Positions 7,856-16,565 of a stretch of 64,000 nucleotides of DNA are shown piece after piece. The notes beneath the pieces are model-generated. The model saw only the letters and a program-made list of their open reading frames with translations. It was not told where the DNA came from and ran no database searches. Position numbers and translations under genes: made by a program. The DNA lies in the NCBI RefSeq assembly GCF_014280965.1, contig NZ_JACODZ010000008.1, positions 62,001 through 126,000 on the forward strand. The letters run 5' to 3'. Source of the stretch: Echinicola salinicaeni. Its GTDB lineage: Bacteria > Bacteroidota > Bacteroidia > Cytophagales > Cyclobacteriaceae. Positions within the stretch are counted from its first letter, which is position 1; every line of letters begins with the position of its first letter.

Positions 7856-10333
7856 TTACTTCCTTTTTACTCCTCTAACCGCCTCTGCATCCAGTGGATT
7901 ATCCGGCCAATAATGCTTTGGATACCTTCTTTTCATCTCTTTCTTCACTTCAAAATAGGTGTTCTCCCAAAAGCTCCTTAAATCAGAAGTCACCTGAACC
8001 GGCTTAAATCCCGGTGATAGCAAGTGCATTAAAACACCCATCTTTCCATCATTTAACTTGGGCGTATCCAAAAGTCCAAATACTTCTTGCAGCCTTACAG
8101 CCAAAATAGGACTTTCTCCATCTTTTTGATAGTTGATTTTAATTTTTGAGCCACTCGGAACTTCCAGCCTTTCTGGTGCCAAATGCTCCAGTAGCTGTTG
8201 CTGATCAAAAGAAAGATTATGCTGAAGAATCTCCTTAATATTTAGCCTTTTAAGCTCTTCTGCACTGTCCAAATCTATAAGGTAAGGCATTAACAATTCT
8301 GGATCATTGAGTAGGTTCTTTGTGCTTACATCAGGCCATTCTTCTTTAGGATTCCAAATTTTCAGACTATATACACGATTCTGCCATTCTTGGACCTTAT
8401 CATCAAAATTCAATAATCGCTCACCTTCATCTTGAATCGCTTTATATAGCGCTTCGCTTTGCAGTTCAGGATCAACATCATCCAAAGGCTTCGATTGCAA
8501 CACAATATGCCCAATACGCCATTGCTTCTCTGCAATCAGCTCACCTCTTCTACTATCCCAAGCCACGACTTCCTTTTCCTTGACCATATATGCCAGGTCC
8601 TTTGGATTCAATGGGGCTGCCATAAATATCTTACCCAATCCATCACGGGCATCCACATGTGCAACACTCAACCAAGCCTCATGTGCCAATTCATCTTTAT
8701 GATGCATCATGGCCAGCTTACCATTAGTCATTTTAAATTGGGCATTATTACCTGGTCTGGCATGTGCTATCCGTTCTGGATAGGCATAAGTTAGGATCAA
8801 CCCGGATTCAAAAGGATCAAAAGGACTATTATCTTCAGCCAAATCAAATAATTTCCTATAATTGGCTGCTACTTTTTCTATTCGGTCAAATCCACGGCCT
8901 TGCTTATTGACAGATCTATGTCTGCGGAGCTTTTCAAGCCTAAGGTTAAGGTCTGTTCCAGCATCCCTGGTAAGTGGATCCTTTTCCTCCAAAATAGCAG
9001 CAATATCAGTAGCCAGGGCCAAATTTCCCTCTTCCTTGGCCTTCAATAACATATGCGCCAATCGGGGATGGCAGGGGAGTTCACGAAGCTGCTCACCATG
9101 CTTGGTTAGTTTATTTTCTTCAATTGCCCCCAATTGCTCCAGTAAATCCTGAGCCTGAGCCAGTGCCCCTGTAGGAGGAGGACTCAACCAGGTCATATTG
9201 GGAATGTCTTTTATACCCCATTGAACCAAGTCAAGGCAAAGTGGAGCAAGGTCTGCTTCCATGATTTCCGGAGTCCTAAACTCTGAGAGCCGGTCATCGG
9301 TAGCCTTGGACCACAGTCTATAACAAGTACCCGGGGCCAATCGACCTGCTCGGCCAGCTCTTTGAGCAGCTGAATCTTTAGATATTTTAATGGTTTCCAA
9401 TCTGGACAAGCCCGATTTGGGATCAAATTTTGATGTACGTCCAAAACCTGAATCCACCACCACGGTGATTCCTTCTATGGTCAAGCTGGTCTCGGCTATT
9501 GAAGTGGTCAATACAACCTTTCGTTTCCCATTTGGATGGGGCAATATGGCTTGTTGCTGCTTCTGTGGTGATAATTGTCCATACAAGGGACAAATGGCAA
9601 AATCTGGTAATTGCCTATGAAGAATTTCTGCTGTTTTTTTGATTTCCCTCTGCCCGGGCAGAAAAGCCAAAATATCACCTTCTTTCTCTTTGGAAGCTTT
9701 TATGACTGTCTGGCTCATAAGTTCAGGCAGGGTCCATTCATCTGCATCCTGCATATAGATAACCTCAACGGGGTACTGTTTACCCAAGCTTTCAGCTATG
9801 GGGGCTTGGAGTAAATCAGACAACTGCGGCATATCCAAGGTAGCCGACATGACCATGATTCGAAGATCTGGTCTGAGGACTTGTTGCACTTCCCTACAAA
9901 GTGCCATAGCAACGTCAGCATGAATATTCCTTTCATGAAATTCATCAAAAATTACCAAGCCCACATTTTCCAAGGCATTGTCATGATGAATCATTCTGGT
10001 CATAATACCTTCAGTGAGCACTTCCACCTGAGTTTGCTCGGTAGACTTACTTTCAAAGCGTATTCTATAACCTATACTATGGCCAACTTTCTCTCCCAAA
10101 AGATCTGCCATACGAATGGCGATGGATTTGGCAGCAAGCCTACGAGGCTCCAACATCAGGATTTTCTTTCCCTTTAGCCATGCTTCCTCCATCAAGGCCA
10201 AAGGAATTAAGGTACTTTTACCAGCACCAGGGGGAGCATGAAGGATCAAAGAGGAATTTTCCGCTAATTGCTTCCTGACCTGTGGGATAATATCCACAAC
10301 AGGCAGGTCTATTTTCAAAGGATCAAATACCAA
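7856..10333 (-). CDS. hrpB: ATP-dependent helicase HrpB
   Basis: An 825-residue DEAH/RHA-type superfamily 2 helicase. Walker A is APPGAGKST (about residues 33-41). The DEAH motif reads DEFH in VIFDEFHERN, as expected for this family, followed by the SAT motif in VMSATLD. The helicase C domain shows TSIAETSLTIEG and QRAGRAGR. The HA2 domain and the HrpB-specific C-terminal domain (DALAYM-type region and LLSPGFKPVQVTSDLRSFW) are complete. Full length is normal at about 820. Its cellular role is not well defined. It stands alone between terminators. Confidence 0.96.
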   Translation of the reverse strand: MVFDPLKIDLPVVDIIPQVRKQLAENSSLILHAPPGAGKSTLIPLALMEEAWLKGKKILMLEPRRLAAKSIAIRMADLLGEKVGHSIGYRIRFESKSTEQTQVEVLTEGIMTRMIHHDNALENVGLVIFDEFHERNIHADVAMALCREVQQVLRPDLRIMVMSATLDMPQLSDLLQAPIAESLGKQYPVEVIYMQDADEWTLPELMSQTVIKASKEKEGDILAFLPGQREIKKTAEILHRQLPDFAICPLYGQLSPQKQQQAILPHPNGKRKVVLTTSIAETSLTIEGITVVVDSGFGRTSKFDPKSGLSRLETIKISKDSAAQRAGRAGRLAPGTCYRLWSKATDDRLSEFRTPEIMEADLAPLCLDLVQWGIKDIPNMTWLSPPPTGALAQAQDLLEQLGAIEENKLTKHGEQLRELPCHPRLAHMLLKAKEEGNLALATDIAAILEEKDPLTRDAGTDLNLRLEKLRRHRSVNKQGRGFDRIEKVAANYRKLFDLAEDNSPFDPFESGLILTYAYPERIAHARPGNNAQFKMTNGKLAMMHHKDELAHEAWLSVAHVDARDGLGKIFMAAPLNPKDLAYMVKEKEVVAWDSRRGELIAEKQWRIGHIVLQSKPLDDVDPELQSEALYKAIQDEGERLLNFDDKVQEWQNRVYSLKIWNPKEEWPDVSTKNLLNDPELLMPYLIDLDSAEELKRLNIKEILQHNLSFDQQQLLEHLAPERLEVPSGSKIKINYQKDGESPILAVRLQEVFGLLDTPKLNDGKMGVLMHLLSPGFKPVQVTSDLRSFWENTYFEVKKEMKRRYPKHYWPDNPLDAEAVRGVKRK

Positions 10334-10406
10334 AGTGCTATGATTTTTGCTCCAAAGGTAAGGGTAGGAGTAATAGAATTCAAGACAAAATTGGCGCTAT
10401 TAAAAA

Positions 10407-10442
10407 GTAAAAGCCACCCCTAAATTCAGAGGTGGCTTTTAC
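10407..10442 (-). terminator. Terminator after the DUF2911 gene
   Basis: A perfect 12-bp stem, GTAAAAGCCACC with GGTGGCTTTTAC, followed on the minus strand by TTTTT. It lies between the stop of the gene at 10470 and the hrpB start. Confidence 0.88.
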
Positions 10443-10469
10443 ACATAATGGGTCCTTATCTGATCAGGG

Positions 10470-10988
10470 TTATTGAATATTCACTTTTCCTTTTCCGTAT
10501 TCCCATCTAACTTCAAAACCATCATCGACCACTTCATATACTAATCTTTCTTCCATGGTAGAAGTTTGCTCAGATGGAATATTTACTCTCAAAACATCCT
10601 TTGAGGCATCATAATCATAGGCTCCCCATTGTTTGGCCACTGAATTGAAAATAAATACGGATTCCTCTTCGCCCGGGATAATAAAAAAACTGTATTTTCC
10701 AGCAGGTAAAGTTTTACCTTCTACCTTAATATCTTTGCTGGTTTCAAAGGTAGTCGCATCATTGGCACCTGCTCTCCAAACTTTACCAAATGGCACCAAG
10801 TCACCCCAAATCACTCTTCCCTTAACCCCGGGACTGTGATAATTAATGGTAATATCCGCACCATTGATTTTTCCTTCTGCGCTTGCTGCTGGACTGGGCT
10901 TTTGGGCTTCTTGTGCATAAAGGCTGATACAAAGTAAAAAGCTTAAAATGGTAAAAATACTAAGCTTGCCGATCATACTTGTCTTCAT
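10470..10988 (-). CDS. Exported DUF2911 family protein
   Basis: A 172-residue protein with a signal peptide (IFTILSFLLCISLYAQ) followed by a DUF2911 domain. Recognisable segments are INYHSPGVKGRVIWG, LVPFGKVWRAGANDAT and LPAGKYSFFIIPG, the family core. This domain is a predicted beta-sandwich found in exported Bacteroidota proteins and has no established activity. It is monocistronic, with a clear terminator behind it and the 190-bp repeat block ahead of it. Confidence 0.9.
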   Translation of the reverse strand: MKTSMIGKLSIFTILSFLLCISLYAQEAQKPSPAASAEGKINGADITINYHSPGVKGRVIWGDLVPFGKVWRAGANDATTFETSKDIKVEGKTLPAGKYSFFIIPGEEESVFIFNSVAKQWGAYDYDASKDVLRVNIPSEQTSTMEERLVYEVVDDGFEVRWEYGKGKVNIQ

Positions 10989-11098
10989 AAATATGTTTAG
11001 TTTTTTGTTTGTCTCAATATAGCTAAAATCAAGGAAAATAATTGGTATTCAACCATAAATTGAAATTGTTTGGTGATATAAAAAATGGGATTTCCATC

Positions 11099-11770
11099 AT
11101 ACTCTTAATGGTCACTGGTTTTAACCATTAAGGAATTAAGAGTCATGAAGGTTAGAAATATTTTTCTGCGTACTATTTAAACTTCATGTCCTAAACCCCT
11201 TTATGCCTTAATTATTCAATTTAAACCATTAGGAAGTTAGGGACATTAAGCTTTCTGATGTTCTTTTGTATAACATTTTAACTTCATGTCCTTAATCTCT
11301 TCATGCCTTCATGGTTACTAGTATTTAACCATTAAGAAGTTAAGGAACATTAAGGAGGGGAGATTTTTGAGTAATATTCCAAGCTTCAAGCCCTTCATGG
11401 TTCCCAGCTTTTGACTATTAAGGAATTAAGGGACATTAAGCTTTCTGATGTTCTTTTGTATAACATTTTAACTTCATGTCCTTAATCACTTCATGCCTTC
11501 ATCGTTACTAGTATTTAACCATTAAGAAGTTAAGGAACATTAAGGAGGGGAGGATTTTGCATAATATACCAAGCTTCAAACCCTTCATGGTCCCCAGTTT
11601 TTGACTATTAAGGAATTAAGGGACATGAAGCTTTCTGATGTTCTTTTGTGTAACATTTTAACTTCATGTCCTTAATCTCTTCATGCCTTCATGGTTACTA
11701 GTATTTAACCATTAAGAAGTTAAGGAACATTAAGGAGGGGAGGATTTTTGTGTAATATTCCAAGCTTCAC
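11099..11770. repeat. 190-bp tandem repeat block, about 3.5 copies
   Basis: Two full near-identical units start at 11251 and 11441 (each opens CTTTCTGATGTTCTTTTGT), and a third partial unit runs 11631-11770. A degenerate copy precedes them (11099-11250). Units share most bases, with single substitutions such as ATCTC/ATCAC. Each unit holds internal inverted repeats, for example CTTCATGTCCTTAAT against ATTAAGGGACATGAAG, and several TTAAGGAACATTAAGG-type words. No reading frame is carried. The block fills most of the 840-bp gap between the DUF2911 gene and mnmA. Function is unknown. Confidence 0.9.
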
Positions 11771-11829
11771 CCTTTGCCCCCTTCATTTCTTCATTGTTCC
11801 TGCTTTTTCATCTTGCAGGAGATAAAATT

Positions 11830-13041
11830 TTATGCAATTACCCCAGATCCAATACTTTCCTCACCATCATACCAGGCTACAAATTGTCCTGATGCAATTC
11901 CCTTTTGAGCTTGGTCAAAAAGCACATAAAGTCCATTTTCCTTCATGATCAAAATAGCCATGCTCAGCGACTGTCTGTACCTGATCCTGGCCAAATAACG
12001 TTTACTTTCTCCAGGATTTAATCTCAAATCTTCACGGATCCAATGTACATCTTCCTTAGGAACAAAAAGACCATGTCTCATCAATCCAGGATGCTTTTCA
12101 CCCAAGCCCGTATAGATAATGTTCTCCTTTGTATCTGTTTGGATTACAAATAATGGCTTACCAGTTCCACCTACATTTAATCCCTTACGTTGCCCAACAG
12201 TAAAATAATGGGCTCCATTATGTTCAGCTACCTTTTTGCCCTGATCTGCTGTGTATTGCAATGGCAAACATATTTGGTCAAGTGTCTCTTGCTCCACATC
12301 CTCAAGGGCTATCCCAGCCGGAATTCGTTGCTTTTTATAGATTGGCAAGTCATCAGGGACAATCAATATATCACCCTTTTTAGGCTTTAATTGCTGCTGT
12401 AAAAACTCAGGCAACCTTACCTTTCCAATAAAACAAAGCCCTTGGCTGTCTTTCTTATCTGCTGTAACCAGCTCCTGTTCCTTGGCAATTTTCCTTACCT
12501 CTGATTTTTGCAAATGCCCAATAGGGAAGAGGGCCTTGGAAAGTTGTTCCTGATTTAACTGGCAAAGGAAATAACTTTGATCTTTATTATTATCAGCACC
12601 TGCCAAAAGCTGGTAAACTGTTTTTCCATCTACCTCAATCTGTCCTTTTTGGCAGTAATGCCCTGTGGCCACAAAATCTGCCTTTAATTTTTCGGCAGCC
12701 TTTAAGAAAATATCAAATTTAATTTCCCTATTACAAAGTACATCCGGATTGGGTGTCCTACCTGCCTTGTACTCGGAAAACATATAATCTACTATACGCT
12801 CCCTGTACTCTTCGCTGAGGTCTATGGCCTGAAAGGGGATGCCCAGTTTTTCTGCCACCAGCATGGCATCGGTACTATCCTCCATCCATGGACATTCATT
12901 AGAAATGGTAACAGATTCATCGTGCCAGTTTTTCATAAACATGCCGATGACTTCATAACCTGCTTGTTGTAATAAATAGGCGGTAACAGAGCTATCCACT
13001 CCACCAGAAAGGCCTACTACAACCCTTTTTCTTTCATTCAT
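11830..13041 (-). CDS. mnmA: tRNA-specific 2-thiouridylase MnmA
   Basis: A 403-residue PP-loop enzyme that thiolates C2 of wobble uridine in tRNA(Lys, Glu, Gln). The ATP-binding SGGVDSS is at residues 12-18. The two catalytic cysteines are seen in [10 protein letters not shown] (about 102) and SQGLCFIGK (about 202). The C-terminal beta-barrel contains [15 protein letters not shown] and [11 protein letters not shown]. The family is usually 360-400 residues, so this is normal. A candidate -7 box (TATCTTTG on the minus strand, 13164-13171) lies about 125 bp upstream. Confidence 0.97.
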   Translation of the reverse strand: MNERKRVVVGLSGGVDSSVTAYLLQQAGYEVIGMFMKNWHDESVTISNECPWMEDSTDAMLVAEKLGIPFQAIDLSEEYRERIVDYMFSEYKAGRTPNPDVLCNREIKFDIFLKAAEKLKADFVATGHYCQKGQIEVDGKTVYQLLAGADNNKDQSYFLCQLNQEQLSKALFPIGHLQKSEVRKIAKEQELVTADKKDSQGLCFIGKVRLPEFLQQQLKPKKGDILIVPDDLPIYKKQRIPAGIALEDVEQETLDQICLPLQYTADQGKKVAEHNGAHYFTVGQRKGLNVGGTGKPLFVIQTDTKENIIYTGLGEKHPGLMRHGLFVPKEDVHWIREDLRLNPGESKRYLARIRYRQSLSMAILIMKENGLYVLFDQAQKGIASGQFVAWYDGEESIGSGVIA

Positions 13042-13373
13042 GACTTTTACATTTTCATGGGGTCAAGGCCCATGAGGTGACGTAATGAGAAATGACAAAT
13101 ATCCTCATTGACATTTGCCTTGTAATAAAACTAAATTATATCTCTTTAGTTCCAATACAGCTACAAAGATAATGATTATTAAAACCATTAATAGACTATC
13201 ATAATCAAATGAATCAATAAAATCGAAAACGATTCAAAGATTCAGTGGTTTATAATATACGTGAAAGCCTGAAATACGTATAATAAAAGACCTTTTGAGA
13301 GGTTAACTATCCCAAGCTTTGAGCTGGGTGAAATTATTTAAAATTAATAAACCTAAAAATCAAACCATTCAAC
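13042..13373. other. Divergent intergenic region between mnmA and the HTH-like gene
   Basis: A 332-bp AT-rich region. It holds a candidate minus-strand -7 box for mnmA (CAAAGATA at 13164-13171), a short CATGGG...CCCATG inverted repeat (13056-13074) in the mnmA leader, and a TATACGT...ACGTATA inverted repeat near 13255-13283 that could be an operator for the plus-strand gene. None is decisive. Confidence 0.4.
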
Positions 13374-13790
13374 ATGTTACGTCAAATAAGAGAAGCCATA
13401 AAAACCATCAAGGAACACAAAGAAAGCTTTATCTACCTTGATGAAAAAGGTAAAGAAATAGACTTGGAAGCTGCAGCCCAAAAAGGCATCAATGTGAAGC
13501 CCATAAAGGTAAAAACCAAGGCTGTGGAAAAATTGAAAGAAAAGGGACTGGACTTAAGCAGAGAAGAAGTAAGAAATGATTTGCAGGAATTGCTGGACTT
13601 GCTCAATGAAAACGGCAGGCACTTACCCGAATCTATTCCTCCAAAAATCTATAATAAGGAAGAATTAATGGATAAATGGATGGATTACGCCATGGTGGAT
13701 GAAAATGCCAATGCAGAAGAGTTTGCTGAGGAACACCATATCGGATACAACACATTGACCAAATGGATTAATGAGGTAAAGCCTAAATAA
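13374..13790 (+). CDS. Hypothetical protein with HTH-like C-terminus
   Basis: A 138-residue, highly charged soluble protein that I do not recognise. The first two thirds are helical and Lys/Glu-rich (KAVEKLKEKGLDLSREEV). The last ~25 residues (AEEFAEEHHIGYNTLTKWI) fit a helix-turn-helix pattern: A..FA....I...TL..W. This suggests DNA binding, but no family is assigned. It is monocistronic, with a compact terminator 22 bp after the stop. Confidence 0.65.
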   Translation: MLRQIREAIKTIKEHKESFIYLDEKGKEIDLEAAAQKGINVKPIKVKTKAVEKLKEKGLDLSREEVRNDLQELLDLLNENGRHLPESIPPKIYNKEELMDKWMDYAMVDENANAEEFAEEHHIGYNTLTKWINEVKPK

Positions 13791-13812
13791 TTATCTAAAC
13801 TATAAAATTAAC

Positions 13813-13843
13813 AAGAGGAACCTTAAGGTTCCTCTTTGTTTTT
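13813..13843 (+). terminator. Terminator
   Basis: A perfect 10-bp stem, AAGAGGAACC with GGTTCCTCTT around a TTAA loop, followed by TGTTTTT. Confidence 0.9.
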
Positions 13844-13879
13844 AGTGGGAACATAAATTTATAAATCACTTAAATAACG

Positions 13880-13887
13880 TACTTTTG
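13880..13887 (+). promoter_or_regulatory. -7 box very close to the THUMP methyltransferase start
   Basis: TACTTTTG matches TAnnTTTG and ends 5 bp before the ATG at 13893. Transcription would start at or just next to the start codon, implying a leaderless or near-leaderless mRNA. The -33 position has only TTTA. Confidence 0.45.
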
Positions 13888-13892
13888 CAGGC

Positions 13893-15071
13893 ATGAATAA
13901 TTTTGATCATAAAGGTAAGGTGGTGGTCACCTGTAAAGATCGCTTTGCACCCTATTTGGAGCAGGAGCTAAAGGATTTAGGTTTTAAGCCAAAAAATGTT
14001 GGCAGGACCAGTGTGGAGCTTTATGCTAGCTTGAACCAATGTATATTTTTGAATATGCATCTCAGGGTGGCCAGCCATGTGCTATTTGAAATCAAATCTT
14101 TTTACCTTCACCACGCCAAGGATATTTACAGAAGGATAAAAGCCTTGCCTTGGGAAAACTATATTGACAATAACACTTATTTTTCTGTGGTCTCGCACGT
14201 TGAAAACGAAAGTGTCAACAATCCACTTTTTGTTAATGTAAAAATTAAAGATGCTATTGTAGACCGATTTAGGGAAAATACCGGGGTAAGACCTGATACT
14301 GGTTCTGAATTTGAAGGAGCTGTAATCCAGCTATTCTGGAAAGACACCCAAGCATCCTTGTTTATCAATACTTCTGGAGAGACACTTTCCAAAAGGGGAT
14401 ATAGAAAAATTCCTGGCAAGGCTCCTATGGCCGAAAACTTGGCTGCCAGCACTATTTTGGCGAGTGACTGGGATAGGAAAGGACCATTTGTCAATCCTAT
14501 GTGTGGTTCTGGCACCTTGGCTATTGAAGCGGCTTTGATGGCTACCAATAGGTATCCGGGGCTTTTCAGGGACCATTATGCTTTTATGCATATCAAAGGC
14601 TACGAGGATGACGTTTACCAAAAACTGAAATTTGAATTAGAGGAGAAGATCAATGATAATATCAGCACTAAAATCATTGCCTCCGATTTAAGTGAAAGGG
14701 CCATTTATGCTTCAGAGGAAAATGCGAAAACCGCACAGGTTTTTGATCATATCCAATTTGAAGTAGGGGACTTTGCAGAAACTACTGTCCCGGAAAGTGA
14801 CCATGGTGTGGTTTTCTTTAACCCTGAATATGGAGAACGATTGGGTGAAGAAGAGGAGTTGGTGGCCATTTATAAACGAATGGGGGATTTTATGAAGCAA
14901 GAATGCTCAGGATATACAGGCTATATTTTTACTGGGAATATGAATTTGGGTAAAAGGGTAGGTCTTAAGCCTAGCAGGAAGATAGAATTCTTCAATGGTA
15001 CCATTGATTGTCGCTTATTAAAGTTTGAACTTTATCAAGGAAGTAAAAAAGGAAAGTACCAAAAGGATTAA
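13893..15071 (+). CDS. THUMP-domain RNA methyltransferase (RlmL N-terminal-like)
   Basis: A 392-residue SAM-dependent RNA methyltransferase. The N-terminal ferredoxin-like/THUMP part covers about residues 1-160. The C-terminal UPF0020 methyltransferase domain has the SAM-binding motif PMCGSGTLAIEAA and the catalytic-loop motif NPEYGERL. The E. coli RlmL/RlmK family has NPPYGERL; here the second proline is Glu, which I believe is common in Bacteroidota members. The likely reaction is N2-methylation of a guanosine in 23S rRNA, but the exact site cannot be read from sequence. It stands alone between two terminators. Confidence 0.9.
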   Translation: MNNFDHKGKVVVTCKDRFAPYLEQELKDLGFKPKNVGRTSVELYASLNQCIFLNMHLRVASHVLFEIKSFYLHHAKDIYRRIKALPWENYIDNNTYFSVVSHVENESVNNPLFVNVKIKDAIVDRFRENTGVRPDTGSEFEGAVIQLFWKDTQASLFINTSGETLSKRGYRKIPGKAPMAENLAASTILASDWDRKGPFVNPMCGSGTLAIEAALMATNRYPGLFRDHYAFMHIKGYEDDVYQKLKFELEEKINDNISTKIIASDLSERAIYASEENAKTAQVFDHIQFEVGDFAETTVPESDHGVVFFNPEYGERLGEEEELVAIYKRMGDFMKQECSGYTGYIFTGNMNLGKRVGLKPSRKIEFFNGTIDCRLLKFELYQGSKKGKYQKD

Positions 15072-15171
15072 CATGCTTTAACTTCTAGGAAAGATTAACC
15101 AAAGATAAAAACGATAAACACTGGTAATCTTAATTGCGAACTTTTCAAATGAACAAATGATTTTATAAAAA

Positions 15172-15201
15172 AGCCCTTTTCCATGCTTTTGGAAAAGGGC
15201 T
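15172..15201. terminator. Terminator between convergent genes
   Basis: An 11-bp perfect stem, AGCCCTTTTCC with GGAAAAGGGCT. The T-run is better on the minus strand (TTTTTTATAAAA), so it probably ends the lipoprotein peptidase transcript and may also stop the methyltransferase transcript. Confidence 0.8.
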
Positions 15202-15325
15202 AAAATTTATCTGAATAAAATATCCAGATAAGATAAGCAACATTTTTCTGTTTCTGACTTTTTGTTTTTCAACTTTACTTGTGTACTTACACAACGCTGA
15301 CATTAAAGCACTTATTGCAAAGCTG

Positions 15326-16495
15326 TCAATTTATCACCTTATCAACAGAAATAATGTTTTCACTTGGCACCTGTCTAATTCTTTTCGTCCTTAGGTACCT
15401 GCCTAATTCATATTCATCATAATTGGGGCTAGATGGATCAAAACTGCTAATCCTCACCCTTCCTCTGGAATGAATGAAGGAATTATCGCCAATCCACATG
15501 CCTACATGAACAATTCGCTCTGGCCTATCATCAGTGGCTTTTCTACCAAAAAACAACAAATCACCCACTCTTAAATTATCCCAGTTTTTATCTGTATCCA
15601 CCAATTCTCCTTCATGTACCTGTTGAGAAGCATCTCTTGGTATTACCTGTCCATTGAGATAATAAATTGTTTTGGTAAAACCACTGCAATCCACCCCCTT
15701 AATGGAAGTGCCGCCCCATAAATAGGGGACACCCATCATATTTTTAGCAGTATTGATCAAGTTTTCATCACTCAACTCTCGCGTACCTAACCAGCTATGA
15801 AAAGGTGCTGCACTTTGTTTGTTGATATATCCGCTTCTTCCATCAGGCAACTGTACTTCATAATGATTCTGAGCATTAGCTTTCACTTCCAACACATTAC
15901 CAGCGGTGAGATCACTGACCATCATTTGCTCAGATTTATCTTCATATACATAGCCTAGCAAACCTGTAAAAATCACTTTTTCAGCATCTTCCCATGCCTG
16001 AAACTCCTTCTCATCCATCAATGCAATCCCAGCAGCATCTACCCATGAAATATACTTATCAGGAGTTTGAACCAAATACCAAGAGCCAGCTTTCTTAAGG
16101 ACGCCCAAGGGCGTGCCCATGGTCGCTTGAGTAGCCAATTCGGCTGAATGCTTGGGAGCACTTCTAATATTAGCTACAGAAATAGTCACAACACCATGAG
16201 TTTTCCCTTCCAAGTCAGCATCAGGCAATAATTTCACCTCATTTATATATTCAAGCCCCATACTGTCCAATTTGGATTCAAGAGTTTCCAGAGCATTAGG
16301 CAAATTAGTCTCGCCCTTCAGCGTATCTCCTTCATAAGCTAGATTAAACAATGCCACACGCTTATCAGGAGCAAATTCAGATTTAATTTGATCAATGATC
16401 GGTGATAAATCATTGTTGGCTTCTGGCTGGCATGCCCATAATAATAGCAAAGCGATGAGACCAGAAAATATATTTTTCTCCTTAAAGTAATTCAT
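15326..16495 (-). CDS. Lipoprotein NlpC/P60 (C40) peptidase with SH3 domains
   Basis: A 389-residue cell-wall peptidase. The N-terminus is a lipoprotein signal (FSGLIALLLLWAC), so it is probably anchored to a membrane by the lipidated Cys. Two bacterial SH3-type domains follow (IRSAPKHSAELATQA; ELLGYVYED through LPDGRSGYINKQ). The NlpC/P60 domain has the catalytic Cys in GVDCSGFTK (about residue 270), the His in RIVHVGMWIG, and the third polar residue in SFIHSRGRV. Family members cut gamma-D-Glu to diamino acid bonds in peptidoglycan stem peptides. The likely role is wall turnover or recycling. Confidence 0.92.
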   Translation of the reverse strand: MNYFKEKNIFSGLIALLLLWACQPEANNDLSPIIDQIKSEFAPDKRVALFNLAYEGDTLKGETNLPNALETLESKLDSMGLEYINEVKLLPDADLEGKTHGVVTISVANIRSAPKHSAELATQATMGTPLGVLKKAGSWYLVQTPDKYISWVDAAGIALMDEKEFQAWEDAEKVIFTGLLGYVYEDKSEQMMVSDLTAGNVLEVKANAQNHYEVQLPDGRSGYINKQSAAPFHSWLGTRELSDENLINTAKNMMGVPYLWGGTSIKGVDCSGFTKTIYYLNGQVIPRDASQQVHEGELVDTDKNWDNLRVGDLLFFGRKATDDRPERIVHVGMWIGDNSFIHSRGRVRISSFDPSSPNYDEYELGRYLRTKRIRQVPSENIISVDKVIN

Positions 16496-16534
16496 ATTCA
16501 GTAATTGCTTGATTCTATATTTAAATAAAACAAA

Positions 16535-16557
16535 ACCCCGGGAAAGTTCACCGGGGT
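16535..16557 (-). terminator. Terminator of the amidohydrolase operon
   Basis: CCCCGG/CCGGGG stem with a 9-base loop. On the minus strand it is followed by TTTTGTTTTA, 9 bp after the stop of the last amidohydrolase gene. Confidence 0.88.
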
Positions 16558-16565
16558 CTTGTTAA

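Noticed and set aside
9211-9444. Open frames within hrpB and other long genes on the other frames
   Set aside because: They lie inside well-supported genes and show no family features or independent start signals.
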